Positions 1 to 7,850 of a stretch of 14,740 bases of DNA are shown here, piece by piece. A model generated the notes under the pieces. It worked only from the letters and a program-made list of their open reading frames with translations, ran no database searches and had not been told where the DNA came from. The stretch is from DASXMX01 sp036794395. Lineage in GTDB: Bacteria; Planctomycetota; Phycisphaerae; Tepidisphaerales; Tepidisphaeraceae. The position numbers and the translations under genes are program-made. Location: the NCBI GenBank assembly GCA_036794395.1, contig DAIRGS010000175.1:1-14740 (forward strand), read 5' to 3'. Within the stretch, counting starts at the first letter, position 1; each line of letters opens with the position of its first letter.

Positions 1-87
1 GGCTCGATTTTTGGTAACGAGCGTTGAACGGTATTGGGTTTCCAACCCGTGTTTGGAGCGGCCGCGGGTCCGGCGACGGGTGAGATG

Positions 88-169
88 TGGGAAAACCAAC
101 TCGCCGAATTGGGCATTTCTTGGGGGCGAATTCAGAAGGTTGTCCACCTGTCGAAACTTGGTTTTCCCA
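88..169. repeat. 12-bp perfect inverted repeat enclosing two small hairpins
   Basis: TGGGAAAACCAA at 88-99 is the exact reverse complement of TTGGTTTTCCCA at 158-169. Inside the 58-nt interval are two smaller stems, TCGCC (101-105) with GGCGA (125-129), and AGGT (137-140) with ACCT (146-149). Together they could fold as a three-way junction. The fold is palindromic, so the transcribed strand cannot be told from it. A structured RNA, a cruciform protein-binding site, or a chance repeat are all possible; no known RNA family is recognised. Confidence 0.45.
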
Positions 170-204
170 AATCGGACCCGGCGCTGACAGGCATCCCCCT
201 CGAT

Positions 205-223
205 CATGGCTTACAAAGCCATG
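205..223 (-). terminator. Candidate terminator hairpin after the asparaginase gene
   Basis: CATGGCTT (205-212) and AAGCCATG (216-223) form a perfect 8-bp stem with a 3-nt loop, 32 bases after the asparaginase stop on the minus strand. No T-run follows on either strand, so it is not a canonical intrinsic terminator. It may act as a 3'-end stabilising or processing hairpin. Confidence 0.35.
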
Positions 224-255
224 TCACGAAAGGGCGCGGAATCGCGCACGGTCAA

Positions 256-1140
256 TTAGAGCGTGCTGAGGGCGCTGGCGTTGACGAGGCGTTTTCCGGC
301 GGTGGAGATGACGGCGTATTGGAAGTTTGTTTTGGGGCGGAGGGTCAGGCCGGCGAAGGCGCCGTCGGCGCGGAGGGCGATGAAGCTGACGTCGGTTTCG
401 GCGCTGTTGTTGCGGCGGCGGCGGATTTCTTTGAGGACTTCGACGATGGCCTGGCGGGGTTCGAGGCCGCGGCGGATGTTTTCCACGACGCTGAAGCTCC
501 CGCACACTTTCATGACTTCTTCGCCCTTGCCGGTGGCGGCGGCCGCGCCGATTCCGGGCAGGACGTAGAGGCCAGCGCCGATAATGGGAGAATCGCCAAC
601 GCGGCCGGGGAGTTTGAATTTGGTGCCGCTGGTGCTGCAACCGCCGCCGAGGTGGCCTTGGTGATCGATGGCGAGCATGCCGATGGTGTCGTGGCTGGCG
701 TTGGCCTCCTGTTCGTGGCGCCAGTCGTCGAAGGCTTTGCCGGCCTGGGGGGAAAGCAGGTTGTTCTGGGGGAGGCCCTGATCGAGGGCGAATTGGGTGG
801 CCGCGTCCCCGGCCAGCATGACGTGGGGCGTGCGTTCCATGACCATGCGGGCGACTTTGATCGCGTGGCGGACACGATGCAGGCAGGCGACTGCGCCGCA
901 GCGGCCCTGGTGATCCATGATGGCGGCGTCGAGGGTGACTTCGCCGGTCGAGTCGGGCATGCCGCCCCAGCCTACGCTGTCGACCGATGGGTTGTCTTCG
1001 CATTGGGTGATGCCGGCCTCGATGGCATCCAACGCCGTGCCTTTGGCGGTAAGGATTTCCCATGCGACCTGGTTGGCTTCCATCCCGAATGGCCAGGTTG
1101 AGATGACCATGGGGATGTGTTCGTTATGCGTTGCACTCAT
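256..1140 (-). CDS. N4-(beta-N-acetylglucosaminyl)-L-asparaginase (glycosylasparaginase), Ntn-hydrolase
   Basis: This 294-residue protein belongs to the asparaginase-2/glycosylasparaginase family. Those enzymes autocleave before a threonine, which becomes the N-terminal nucleophile for hydrolysing N-glycosyl-asparagine or beta-aspartyl bonds. The cleavage signature HDTIGMLAID is present, with the predicted nucleophile at Thr152. It is followed by the substrate-pocket strand CSTSGTKFKLPGRVGDSPIIG (168-188; Thr170, Arg180, Asp183) and the oxyanion-region ATGKGE (202-207; Thr203, Gly204). Trp16 sits in the conserved N-terminal STWPFG. Length matches the family. Unlike some secreted bacterial homologues I see no signal peptide, so a cytoplasmic enzyme is likely. 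The ATG at 1140 has only a weak AGG about 9 nt upstream. It lies downstream of the giant gene on the same strand, separated by a terminator, so it is probably transcribed on its own. Whether it prefers glycoasparagine or isoaspartyl peptides cannot be decided from sequence. Confidence 0.94.
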   Translation of the reverse strand: MSATHNEHIPMVISTWPFGMEANQVAWEILTAKGTALDAIEAGITQCEDNPSVDSVGWGGMPDSTGEVTLDAAIMDHQGRCGAVACLHRVRHAIKVARMVMERTPHVMLAGDAATQFALDQGLPQNNLLSPQAGKAFDDWRHEQEANASHDTIGMLAIDHQGHLGGGCSTSGTKFKLPGRVGDSPIIGAGLYVLPGIGAAAATGKGEEVMKVCGSFSVVENIRRGLEPRQAIVEVLKEIRRRRNNSAETDVSFIALRADGAFAGLTLRPKTNFQYAVISTAGKRLVNASALSTL

Positions 1141-1199
1141 CGACGGATACCTGCATCAAAAGTCATTGGAGGGCAGGAAGGTAATCGAAACCGGCGTCG

Positions 1200-1240
1200 A
1201 AAAAAAACTCGCCGCGTCGTGGGTGAGACGACACGGCGAG
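1200..1240 (-). terminator. Intrinsic terminator of the giant surface-protein gene
   Basis: Reading the minus strand, the arm at 1240-1228 pairs with the arm at 1220-1208 over 13 positions, closing a 7-nt loop (CTCACCC). A run of eight T follows immediately (1207-1200). The single mismatch on the plus strand (C/A) becomes a G-U wobble in minus-strand RNA, so the stem is fully paired only in that direction. This fits termination of the gene ending at 1309 and shields the asparaginase gene from readthrough. Confidence 0.85.
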
Positions 1241-1246
1241 ACGCTT

Positions 1247-1273
1247 GCCCGGGGGACGCTTCCCCGACCGGGC
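1247..1273 (-). repeat. Second GC-rich hairpin in the 3' UTR of the giant gene
   Basis: GCCCGG (1247-1252) pairs with CCGGGC (1268-1273), and an inner GGGA (1253-1256) pairs with TCCC (1261-1264) around a CGCT loop, with a small bulge. It lies between the giant gene's stop and its T-tailed terminator. It has no T-run of its own and may add RNA stability or pausing. Confidence 0.5.
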
Positions 1274-1308
1274 TCCATTCACTCTTTTGGTGCTCCATCA
1301 TTTAGGAG

Positions 1309-4300
1309 CTATTCCATCTGAATCACGATGTCTCCGGACGAAAGGCCATTTGCGGCGAGGGCGGATGAGATATCTGTCGCGGTTGTGAGTTTGTGCAGGG
1401 AAAAATGTTTTCCATGGGCGGAGCCGGCGAGAGCTTTGATGGAGTGGGCGAGGATATCGCAGGGGGTTCCTCGGCTGCCGGAGTCGAGGCCACCGAGGTT
1501 GAGCGTTCCGATGGCGCTTCCGGAGATGGTGGAATTGGCATCGGATTTTTTAACGACCATGGAAACCAGTGTTCCGCCGAAGGTGGCGGAGAGGCCGCTG
1601 ACGGAATTGGCCAGGATCGAGCGTGCGCCGCCAGAGATGTTCCATGCGCCGCCATCGATATTGCCGGCGCGGAATGTTCCGATTGAGCCGACGGCAATTG
1701 AGTCGGAGAAAGCCCCGGAGACCGTGATGCCGCTGATGGCCGAAGCGGTAAGTATGCCGCCTGTGGCGGACGCGAGAGTGATCTGTTTGACCGTGCCGTT
1801 GATATTGATATCGCCGGTGAATCTGGAGGTTTTGGCGGTGATGTTTCCGAAGGCGCTGTCCGATAGGAGGCCTTCGACATCGATGGAATTGTTTCCGCCG
1901 CGTGTTGTGATGGAGAGGGAACTGGCGGCGGTGGTGCCTGTGGCGTCGATCTCCCAGAGGCCCGCCGCGCCGCTCACGATGACTGCGCCTTTGGTTGAAA
2001 CCTGTTGGAGGCCGTCGCCAAGGAATCGCGCGAATGCGGAGCCGGCGCCGGTCCAGTTGATTGTGGCGACGGTTCCGTCGGCGTCGGTGAATTTTATGGT
2101 TTTGGCTCCGCCAGACCCAAGGCGTACGTCGAAGGTTCCGGGGTCGGAATCGGGGCCGGGCTGGGGCGGGGGAGTTGCTCCGGGGGTTGTGGCGGTAGAG
2201 GCGTTGGAGAAATCGGATTGGCCGCCGGGTCCGGTGGCTTCGACGCTGTAGGTGTACTTTGTTCCGGGGGAGAGCGAGGTGTCGGAGTAGGTATTCAGGC
2301 CGGCCGGGACGGTGGCGAGTTGGACAAAGCCGCCGGTGCCGATGGCGCGGACGATGATGAAGCTGGCCGTGCCGGACGAGTTATCCGTCCAGGTGAGGTT
2401 GATCTGGGATTCACTGATGGCAGTGGCCGCCAGACTCGAGGGCGCGGCGGGAGCAGTGGGAGCGGGTGTGGCGGTGGTTGCCGTTGCGACGGATGTGTAG
2501 GTGGAATTCCCGGCGGCGTTGATGGCGCGCACGCGGTAGGTATAGGTAGTGGCGGAGGCCAGGCCGCTGTCGGTGTAGCCGGTGATATTGGTCAAGACCG
2601 CCGCAATCTGAGTGAAGCTGATTCCGTCGGTCGAGCGCTCGATGAGGAATCCAGTTTCGCTGTTGGAATTGTCGGTCCACTTCAGCGAGATCTGCGAAGT
2701 TCCGGCTGCGGTTGCGACCAGGGCCGAAGGAGCGGCTGGAGTGCCGCCGATTGGCGTTGTCGCCGTGGTGAGCCGGCTCAGCGCGGAAGTTCCAATGCCA
2801 TTGTTGGCGCGGACTTCATAGACGTAGGTCATCCCGGCGGAAAGACCGTTGTCGGTGTAAGTGGGGGTGGTTATTCCGGTGGCCACTTGAACGAAGGCAT
2901 TGTCGCCCAGGGCTTCGCGGAAGATGTCATATGAGGTTGCGCCTGGGGATGCGGTCCAGGTGACTTTGATCTGGCTGGAGTTAAGTGCGGAGGCGAAGAG
3001 ATTTCCGGGAGCGGCCGGCGCGGACATGGCGGCGGCGTTTGTGCCGAGCGATTCCCCTGAGTTATCAACGGCGGTGATGCGGTAGTAGCTGGTCACGCCG
3101 GCGGGGGCCGTGGAGTCGATGAAGCTGATGGCGTTCATCGGCGAGGCGTTGAGATTTGTGAAAATGCCGGCCAGGGAGGTGCCGCGGTAGACGTTGTAGC
3201 CTTTGAGGGTTGAGTCGGAGACGGGCTGCCACTGAACCGTAATGCCGGCGGGCGTTCCAGTTGCTTGCGCGCCGGCGGGGGCGGGGCCCTGAATCGCGGG
3301 GCGCATGTTGGTGACGAGATAAACGTTGTCCTGGAAGTCGCCGTTCTCAAAGGAGCCACCCTCGTAATCCATGGTGACCAGCCACGCATTGGGAATCAGG
3401 TTGCCGGAAGCATCGCGGACAGGGAAGAAGCGGACTGCATGGCCCGAGCGGCCGAGGCTGATGTCGGAGGTGTTCGCGCTATCGACGCTGTTCTCACCAT
3501 CGAGATTAAAGCCGAATGCGCCGCTGGGATTAATTGAGCCGGCGGCGGGGATGGTGTTGGAGCCGTTGATAGTGGGAAGGAGCGACTGGCCTTCGCCGGT
3601 CTGGTCCTGGAAGAGCCAGTGAATGCTGTTGCCCTGTGGGTACCACCCGATGATGGCAGCGGTGGGATTGGCAGGGGTTACCGTGTGATCGTATTGGTTG
3701 TGATAGACGGCCAACTGGCGCACCGAGACGGGGAGGGTTGGGTCGGCTGAATTCCAAAGGCTAGAGGCGACTTCCTCGCCGTAATAGGTGGGGATCGCCC
3801 CGTTGTTGGGGAAAGACGGTGTGTTGCCGATGTTGGTGCCGTACCCGTAGATCAAATTGGCAATTGCCGTGAGCCCCGGCTCGTTTTCGTTCTCGCTCTG
3901 GTACTGCCAGTAGCCTGCCAGATTGACCACGCGCGAGGGGCGTGCGGCGTCGTTGCTGAGGATCGTGAGCGTGCCGTTGGCAACGCCTCCGGCTGCATTG
4001 ACCGATACGCCATTTACCGTCGCGTTGCTGTTGGTCTGGTTGCCTGAGTGAGCGGGGTCGGTGGTTGCGACGAATTGGATCGTGACATTGAGCGTGCCGC
4101 CGATGGGGACGGTCACGGGCAGCGCTGGGGGATTCACGAACGCCCAGTTGGGGTCGGAGAGGTTGAGGGCGGTGATGACCAGCGGCTGCGAGCCGGTGTT
4201 TTGAATCTGAAGCGTGTTTTTATCGTGAACATTATCGACGAAGCCGGCGGGGTTGTACGGGTTCAGGTTCTGGATGCGGTTGAAAACCATTCGGGTGGTC

Positions 4301-7300
4301 GAGGGGGCGCCGGAGAGATTTTGAAGACCGAGGACAGCGCCGTCCGCGGCGGGTTGGACGTTGTAGATGATGCCGACGATGTCGTTGGAGTCGTAGGGCT
4401 GGATGTTGCCGAAGGGGATGTTGTTGTCTTCGGCGGCGAAGACGTAGGCATTGGGGACGATGCTGCCGTCGGGGTTGCGAAGGGGGAAGAAGCGGATCTT
4501 GCGCGAGACGGCGGCGTCCCATGCGTTAAGCGTGTCTTCGCTGTAGCTGACGCGCTGGTGGCCGTTGTCGGTGAAAGTTGGGAAGTTGGTGTAGAGGCCG
4601 AACTCGGTCGAGCCGGGATCAAATTGGGTTGCGCCTTGAGCGGTGGGGCTCATGGTTTGGCTGTCGGCCTGGTTGAGGGTGAAGAGCTGGGTGGTGTCCG
4701 TTGGATCGCCCGGGACGTAATAGCCGAACCGGAGGGTGGGCTGGTTAGAGACCGCGAAGGCGGCGAGGGTGGTGATGGTGACGGGGCCACCGCCGGCTTT
4801 GGCAAGCCGGGGCATGATGACTTCCTGGCTCGAAGCGTCTGGGGTTGCGGGATAGAAGGTTGAGGAGAACGCGTTGGCGTCGTTGATGCCATCGCCGACG
4901 ATGGTTGGGATTTGGTAAGCACGGAGGATGGCGGCGAGGGACGGTTCGTTGCCTCCGCCGGTGCCAGTGGTGCCGAGGCCGCGTACGGCAATCTGGACTG
5001 TCGGTGCGGTTGCATCGTTGGTGGAGAGCTGAAGAATCGCGGAGTGTAAGCCGGTCGATGGGGCGGTGAATCGGATGTTGAGGGTAACGGATTGGCCAGG
5101 GGCGAGCGACGAGGGGACGCTGGCTAAATTGGTGATTGAGAATTCCGGCGCGTCGTTTGCGCCGAACGCGGGATCCTTCAAAAAGGTGATACCTGAAAGA
5201 GCGAGGGCGGCAGTGCCTGTATTGCTGATGGTAATGGTTTGCGTTGCGCTCGGGCCGGCGCCGCTGTTGCCGGGGGCAATGGAGTTGAATGCCAAAACAG
5301 TTTTGTTGACGGCGACGGTAGCGTGTGGCGCGATGGGCTTGAGGAGCGTGAGCTTCATCCCACCAAGTTCGGCGACATAGATATTGCCGGTGGCGGGATC
5401 TTCAATCAGGCTGATTGGATTATTGAGATCGGTGAACCCGGGGATATTTCGTTCGGTGGAAACGATGTTGCCATTGGCATCGCGGATGAGCGCGACGATA
5501 TCGCTGCCGGCGGAATATTCGGTGACGAGCAGCGCGCCCTGGAGCTTGCCGCCGAAGGTGTTGTCCTGGTACTGGATGATGCCATCGGGGGAGCGGTGGG
5601 GGCCGAAGTCGTAGATGTAGCCGCGATAGTTCGGATCGGGCTGAGTGCCGACTGGATATTGGGGGATCGTGTTGGGATCGGTGCTACCGGCGGGGTTGCC
5701 GGCGTCGAGAATGTATTCGCCGCGGGCGGGATCGGGATGACCGTAGTAACCACCCTGTTTAATGTTGAAGAGCCAGTCGATTTCGGTCTGGGGGACGTTG
5801 CTGATTCCCGGGACCGCGGGGCCGCTGTAGGGAAGTCCGGTGTCGATGCGGTTTCCGTTGGATGCGTTGGGGAACGCGGGGGTGTTGCCGCCGGCGGAGG
5901 AACCGTTGGTGGGGGCGTAGAGCTTTCCGTCGCTGGTGAAGATAAGGGCATAGGCGTTGCGAACGCCGGTCGCGTAGATCGTCAGTGGTGCGTTGGAGGC
6001 GAAGGGGTTGTAGGTTCCGCCGCCATCGGTGGTGAGAACGTTGAGAGGACCCTGGGCGAGATTCAGCTTACTGACATCGAGCCGCAAGATGGCGGCCGAG
6101 AGAATGCGTTCCGGGCGGTTGCCCCAGGTTGAATCAGGGGCGCCCATGGCGCTATTGCTGCCCTGAGGGATGTAGAGTGCCCCGTCGGGGCCGAAGGTGG
6201 GCTGTTCGGTGCCGTGGTCCTGAAAGCTGCGGGGGAGATTGATGACGGCATCCTGTACCGTTTGAAGATCGGGCCCGCTCATGACGGTGATCTTGCCGGT
6301 CCAGTCCGGGACGTTTTGAAAAGCGAAATAGCTGTTGGAAACCCAGATGATCGGATTGGCGGCGGTGGATGCGGGATCGAAGGCAAAGCCGGTGACGAGG
6401 CGCGCGCCGGCGGCGGCCTGCTGAAGGGATTTGATGATCTGGGGCGTGCCAAGCGTTCCGTCGGCGTTGATGGACCAGCGGAAGATGCGGCCGTCTTCCG
6501 TGCTGGCGTAGAGCTTGTGATCGGGGCCGATTTTCAGGCCGCTGAACGGAGCGCCGGCGGCGCTGGGGAGATCGATGTTTTGGAAGGAGATGGCCGGATC
6601 GGGAATGCTGGCGGTGGCGCCGGTTGTCCACGTGACCGCGTAGGGGACGATCGATACGCCGGTCGTGTCAGTGACTGCGGAGGACACGCTGAATGTATAT
6701 TGCGTATTGGCCGCGAGTGCCGCGGCGGGTTGAAGGACAATGGAATCGCCACCGCCGCTGGTATTGACGACCGCAGGCACAAGCGAGTGATCGGACGTGC
6801 GATAAAGCTGAACATTAGATGCGTTGACGGTCGCGGGATTGAGGCCGGCGTTGGGCAGGTTCAGATCGGCGGTAATGGAGGTATCGAGTGGGACGTTGGA
6901 TGCGGCACTGGCGGGATTGGTGCTGATGATGGCTGGGTGGTTGGCGACTATGCCACCCGGATCGATCTGGAAATTCGTGAATGCGACTGTGACGCCCGGA
7001 AGATCATTTTTGTTGCTCGCGACGATTCCGGCCCGACTGGCGGAGTTGAAGAACGTGGCGGCTTCGGTGCCGGTCAGCTGAGCGGACTGGGGCATGGCGA
7101 TCCACGCACCGCCGTTGACGGAGTAGGAGCCGGTGACGGTTCCAACGGCGGCGTCTCCGGTTAGTTTGAGATCGAGCGTTGTGATGTTTGTGAAGCTGCC
7201 AATGTTGGTGTAGGCGTTGACGCTATGGGTGGTGGCGGTTTGCTCGTCGGCGAACTGGAGGGTCTGGCCTTTGACGGCGTCGTACTCGGCGATGAGTTTG

Positions 7301-7767
7301 ACGTAATTGTCCTGATCAGGGCCGAAGTAAATTCCGCCGCCATCGTAGGCGGTGTTCATGTAGCTCAAGTGACCGTTGAGGCGAGCGGTAATCGTGAAGC
7401 CGGTGGTGGTGCCATCGAATTGGGTTTCGAGGGCATTGACCTGTGAATTATCGGTTCCGAAGTTGCTGCCGGACGTGGAGGTTCCGGTGGTAGTGATATC
7501 CAGTTCGCCGGCGGCGGTGTTCAGGTTAATCAGCGCGGGCTGATATTCAGTGCCGGCGGTGTTGGTTTGAAGGCGCGTGAAACCGATGCTCTGGCCGGCG
7601 GAGTCGAAGACGCCGTTGGCGGTTTGTGTGAAATTGAGTGCAAAAGGAAGAGTCTGGACTACGTTTTGGTAGACCAGTGGGTCTGCTGATAATAGCCGCC
7701 GATCCTCGAGCGATTCGACGACGGGGCGGATCGCGCGGACAAGCCGCTCGGAAGCGTTACTACTCAC
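1309..7767 (-). CDS. Giant LEPR-XLL multidomain surface protein with GSDH-like propeller, ASH repeats and four FN3 domains
   Basis: A 2152-residue protein, probably exported. Residues 18-29 (ESLEDRRLLSAD) are a LEPR-XLL-type motif, known from N-termini of giant planctomycete proteins; function unknown. Then: a lectin-like beta-sandwich (about 32-270); an SbsA/Big_5-like Ig domain (277-383); a glucose/sorbosone dehydrogenase-like propeller (392-812; cues YATGVRNAYAL, DGKLYAPTNGS, GGYYGHPDPARGEY); ASH plus RFFP module, copy 1 (817-1140) and copy 2 (1157-1490); four fibronectin III domains (1494-1581, 1584-1672, 1676-1765, 1771-1862); a Pro-rich linker; and a Gly/Ser/Thr repeat region starting FDVRLGSGGAKTIKFTDADGT (1878-2152). 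There is a single cysteine, as in many extracellular proteins. I chose the GTG at 7767: GGAGAAGA precedes it, the homologous motif sits close to it, and the best promoter lies downstream of the alternative ATG at 7881. No C-terminal anchor is visible. Likely roles are carbohydrate binding or adhesion; catalysis by the propeller is unproven. Confidence 0.9.
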   Translation of the reverse strand: MSSNASERLVRAIRPVVESLEDRRLLSADPLVYQNVVQTLPFALNFTQTANGVFDSAGQSIGFTRLQTNTAGTEYQPALINLNTAAGELDITTTGTSTSGSNFGTDNSQVNALETQFDGTTTGFTITARLNGHLSYMNTAYDGGGIYFGPDQDNYVKLIAEYDAVKGQTLQFADEQTATTHSVNAYTNIGSFTNITTLDLKLTGDAAVGTVTGSYSVNGGAWIAMPQSAQLTGTEAATFFNSASRAGIVASNKNDLPGVTVAFTNFQIDPGGIVANHPAIISTNPASAASNVPLDTSITADLNLPNAGLNPATVNASNVQLYRTSDHSLVPAVVNTSGGGDSIVLQPAAALAANTQYTFSVSSAVTDTTGVSIVPYAVTWTTGATASIPDPAISFQNIDLPSAAGAPFSGLKIGPDHKLYASTEDGRIFRWSINADGTLGTPQIIKSLQQAAAGARLVTGFAFDPASTAANPIIWVSNSYFAFQNVPDWTGKITVMSGPDLQTVQDAVINLPRSFQDHGTEQPTFGPDGALYIPQGSNSAMGAPDSTWGNRPERILSAAILRLDVSKLNLAQGPLNVLTTDGGGTYNPFASNAPLTIYATGVRNAYALIFTSDGKLYAPTNGSSAGGNTPAFPNASNGNRIDTGLPYSGPAVPGISNVPQTEIDWLFNIKQGGYYGHPDPARGEYILDAGNPAGSTDPNTIPQYPVGTQPDPNYRGYIYDFGPHRSPDGIIQYQDNTFGGKLQGALLVTEYSAGSDIVALIRDANGNIVSTERNIPGFTDLNNPISLIEDPATGNIYVAELGGMKLTLLKPIAPHATVAVNKTVLAFNSIAPGNSGAGPSATQTITISNTGTAALALSGITFLKDPAFGANDAPEFSITNLASVPSSLAPGQSVTLNIRFTAPSTGLHSAILQLSTNDATAPTVQIAVRGLGTTGTGGGNEPSLAAILRAYQIPTIVGDGINDANAFSSTFYPATPDASSQEVIMPRLAKAGGGPVTITTLAAFAVSNQPTLRFGYYVPGDPTDTTQLFTLNQADSQTMSPTAQGATQFDPGSTEFGLYTNFPTFTDNGHQRVSYSEDTLNAWDAAVSRKIRFFPLRNPDGSIVPNAYVFAAEDNNIPFGNIQPYDSNDIVGIIYNVQPAADGAVLGLQNLSGAPSTTRMVFNRIQNLNPYNPAGFVDNVHDKNTLQIQNTGSQPLVITALNLSDPNWAFVNPPALPVTVPIGGTLNVTIQFVATTDPAHSGNQTNSNATVNGVSVNAAGGVANGTLTILSNDAARPSRVVNLAGYWQYQSENENEPGLTAIANLIYGYGTNIGNTPSFPNNGAIPTYYGEEVASSLWNSADPTLPVSVRQLAVYHNQYDHTVTPANPTAAIIGWYPQGNSIHWLFQDQTGEGQSLLPTINGSNTIPAAGSINPSGAFGFNLDGENSVDSANTSDISLGRSGHAVRFFPVRDASGNLIPNAWLVTMDYEGGSFENGDFQDNVYLVTNMRPAIQGPAPAGAQATGTPAGITVQWQPVSDSTLKGYNVYRGTSLAGIFTNLNASPMNAISFIDSTAPAGVTSYYRITAVDNSGESLGTNAAAMSAPAAPGNLFASALNSSQIKVTWTASPGATSYDIFREALGDNAFVQVATGITTPTYTDNGLSAGMTYVYEVRANNGIGTSALSRLTTATTPIGGTPAAPSALVATAAGTSQISLKWTDNSNSETGFLIERSTDGISFTQIAAVLTNITGYTDSGLASATTYTYRVRAINAAGNSTYTSVATATTATPAPTAPAAPSSLAATAISESQINLTWTDNSSGTASFIIVRAIGTGGFVQLATVPAGLNTYSDTSLSPGTKYTYSVEATGPGGQSDFSNASTATTPGATPPPQPGPDSDPGTFDVRLGSGGAKTIKFTDADGTVATINWTGAGSAFARFLGDGLQQVSTKGAVIVSGAAGLWEIDATGTTAASSLSITTRGGNNSIDVEGLLSDSAFGNITAKTSRFTGDININGTVKQITLASATGGILTASAISGITVSGAFSDSIAVGSIGTFRAGNIDGGAWNISGGARSILANSVSGLSATFGGTLVSMVVKKSDANSTISGSAIGTLNLGGLDSGSRGTPCDILAHSIKALAGSAHGKHFSLHKLTTATDISSALAANGLSSGDIVIQME

Positions 7768-7776
7768 GATATTTCT

Positions 7777-7784
7777 TCTCCAAT
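7777..7784 (-). promoter_or_regulatory. Ribosome binding site deciding the GTG start of the giant gene
   Basis: On the minus strand, a purine-rich GGAGAAGA-type sequence ends about 9 nt before the GTG at 7767-7765. No comparable Shine-Dalgarno sequence serves an ATG closer in, and the ATG at 7881 lies upstream of the predicted promoter. This favours GTG initiation. Confidence 0.65.
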
Positions 7785-7789
7785 GGACA

Positions 7790-7808
7790 GGCCGTCTCAC
7801 CCACGGCC
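7790..7808 (-). promoter_or_regulatory. 5'-UTR hairpin just upstream of the giant gene's RBS
   Basis: In minus-strand RNA, GGCCGT (7808-7803) pairs with ACGGCC (7795-7790) around a 7-nt loop GGGTGAG. The hairpin lies between the predicted transcription start (around 7815) and the RBS. Its loop is perfectly complementary to the loop of the same gene's terminator hairpin (see findings). Confidence 0.55.
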
Positions 7809-7821
7809 GAAGCGTGAATGA

Positions 7822-7850
7822 ACTATACCCCAGATTTTGGACGGTGTCGG
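7822..7850 (-). promoter_or_regulatory. Sigma70-like promoter of the giant gene
   Basis: Minus strand: CCGACA (7850-7845, 4 of 6 to TTGACA), a 17-nt spacer, then TATAGT (7827-7822, 5 of 6 to TATAAT). Transcription would start near 7815, giving a leader of roughly 48 nt before the GTG. Position, spacing and downstream RBS agree with each other. Confidence 0.55.

Larger units (their letters stand above)
1..255. other. Non-coding left edge, downstream of the asparaginase gene
   Basis: No credible gene is seen here; the open frames are GC-driven shadows with no recognisable protein. The stretch holds several inverted repeats: a small 5-bp stem GGGTT/AACCC (36-48), a 12-bp perfect inverted repeat (88-99 with 158-169, listed separately), and an 8-bp hairpin (205-223, listed separately). 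It would be the 3' untranslated region of the minus-strand asparaginase gene or the space before a gene outside the window. Confidence 0.6.

Noticed and set aside
34..1101. Long plus-strand reading frame (355 codons) opposite the asparaginase gene
   Set aside because: It is an antisense shadow: the product is Gly/Ala/Asp-rich with no domain, while the opposite strand encodes a complete, motif-perfect Ntn-hydrolase.
2005..2934. Plus-strand frame of 309 codons, and similar frames at 1328-2251, 4048-4863, 5239-6132 and 6214-7164, opposite the giant gene
   Set aside because: They are low-complexity shadows created by GC-rich third positions of the minus-strand gene, with no RBS and no recognisable fold.
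2182..3288. Possible recent tandem repeat in the fibronectin type III region (the segment spans 2182-3288)
   Set aside because: The four FN3 domains are clearly related but well diverged in sequence; they are ordinary domain repeats and not a recent DNA duplication.
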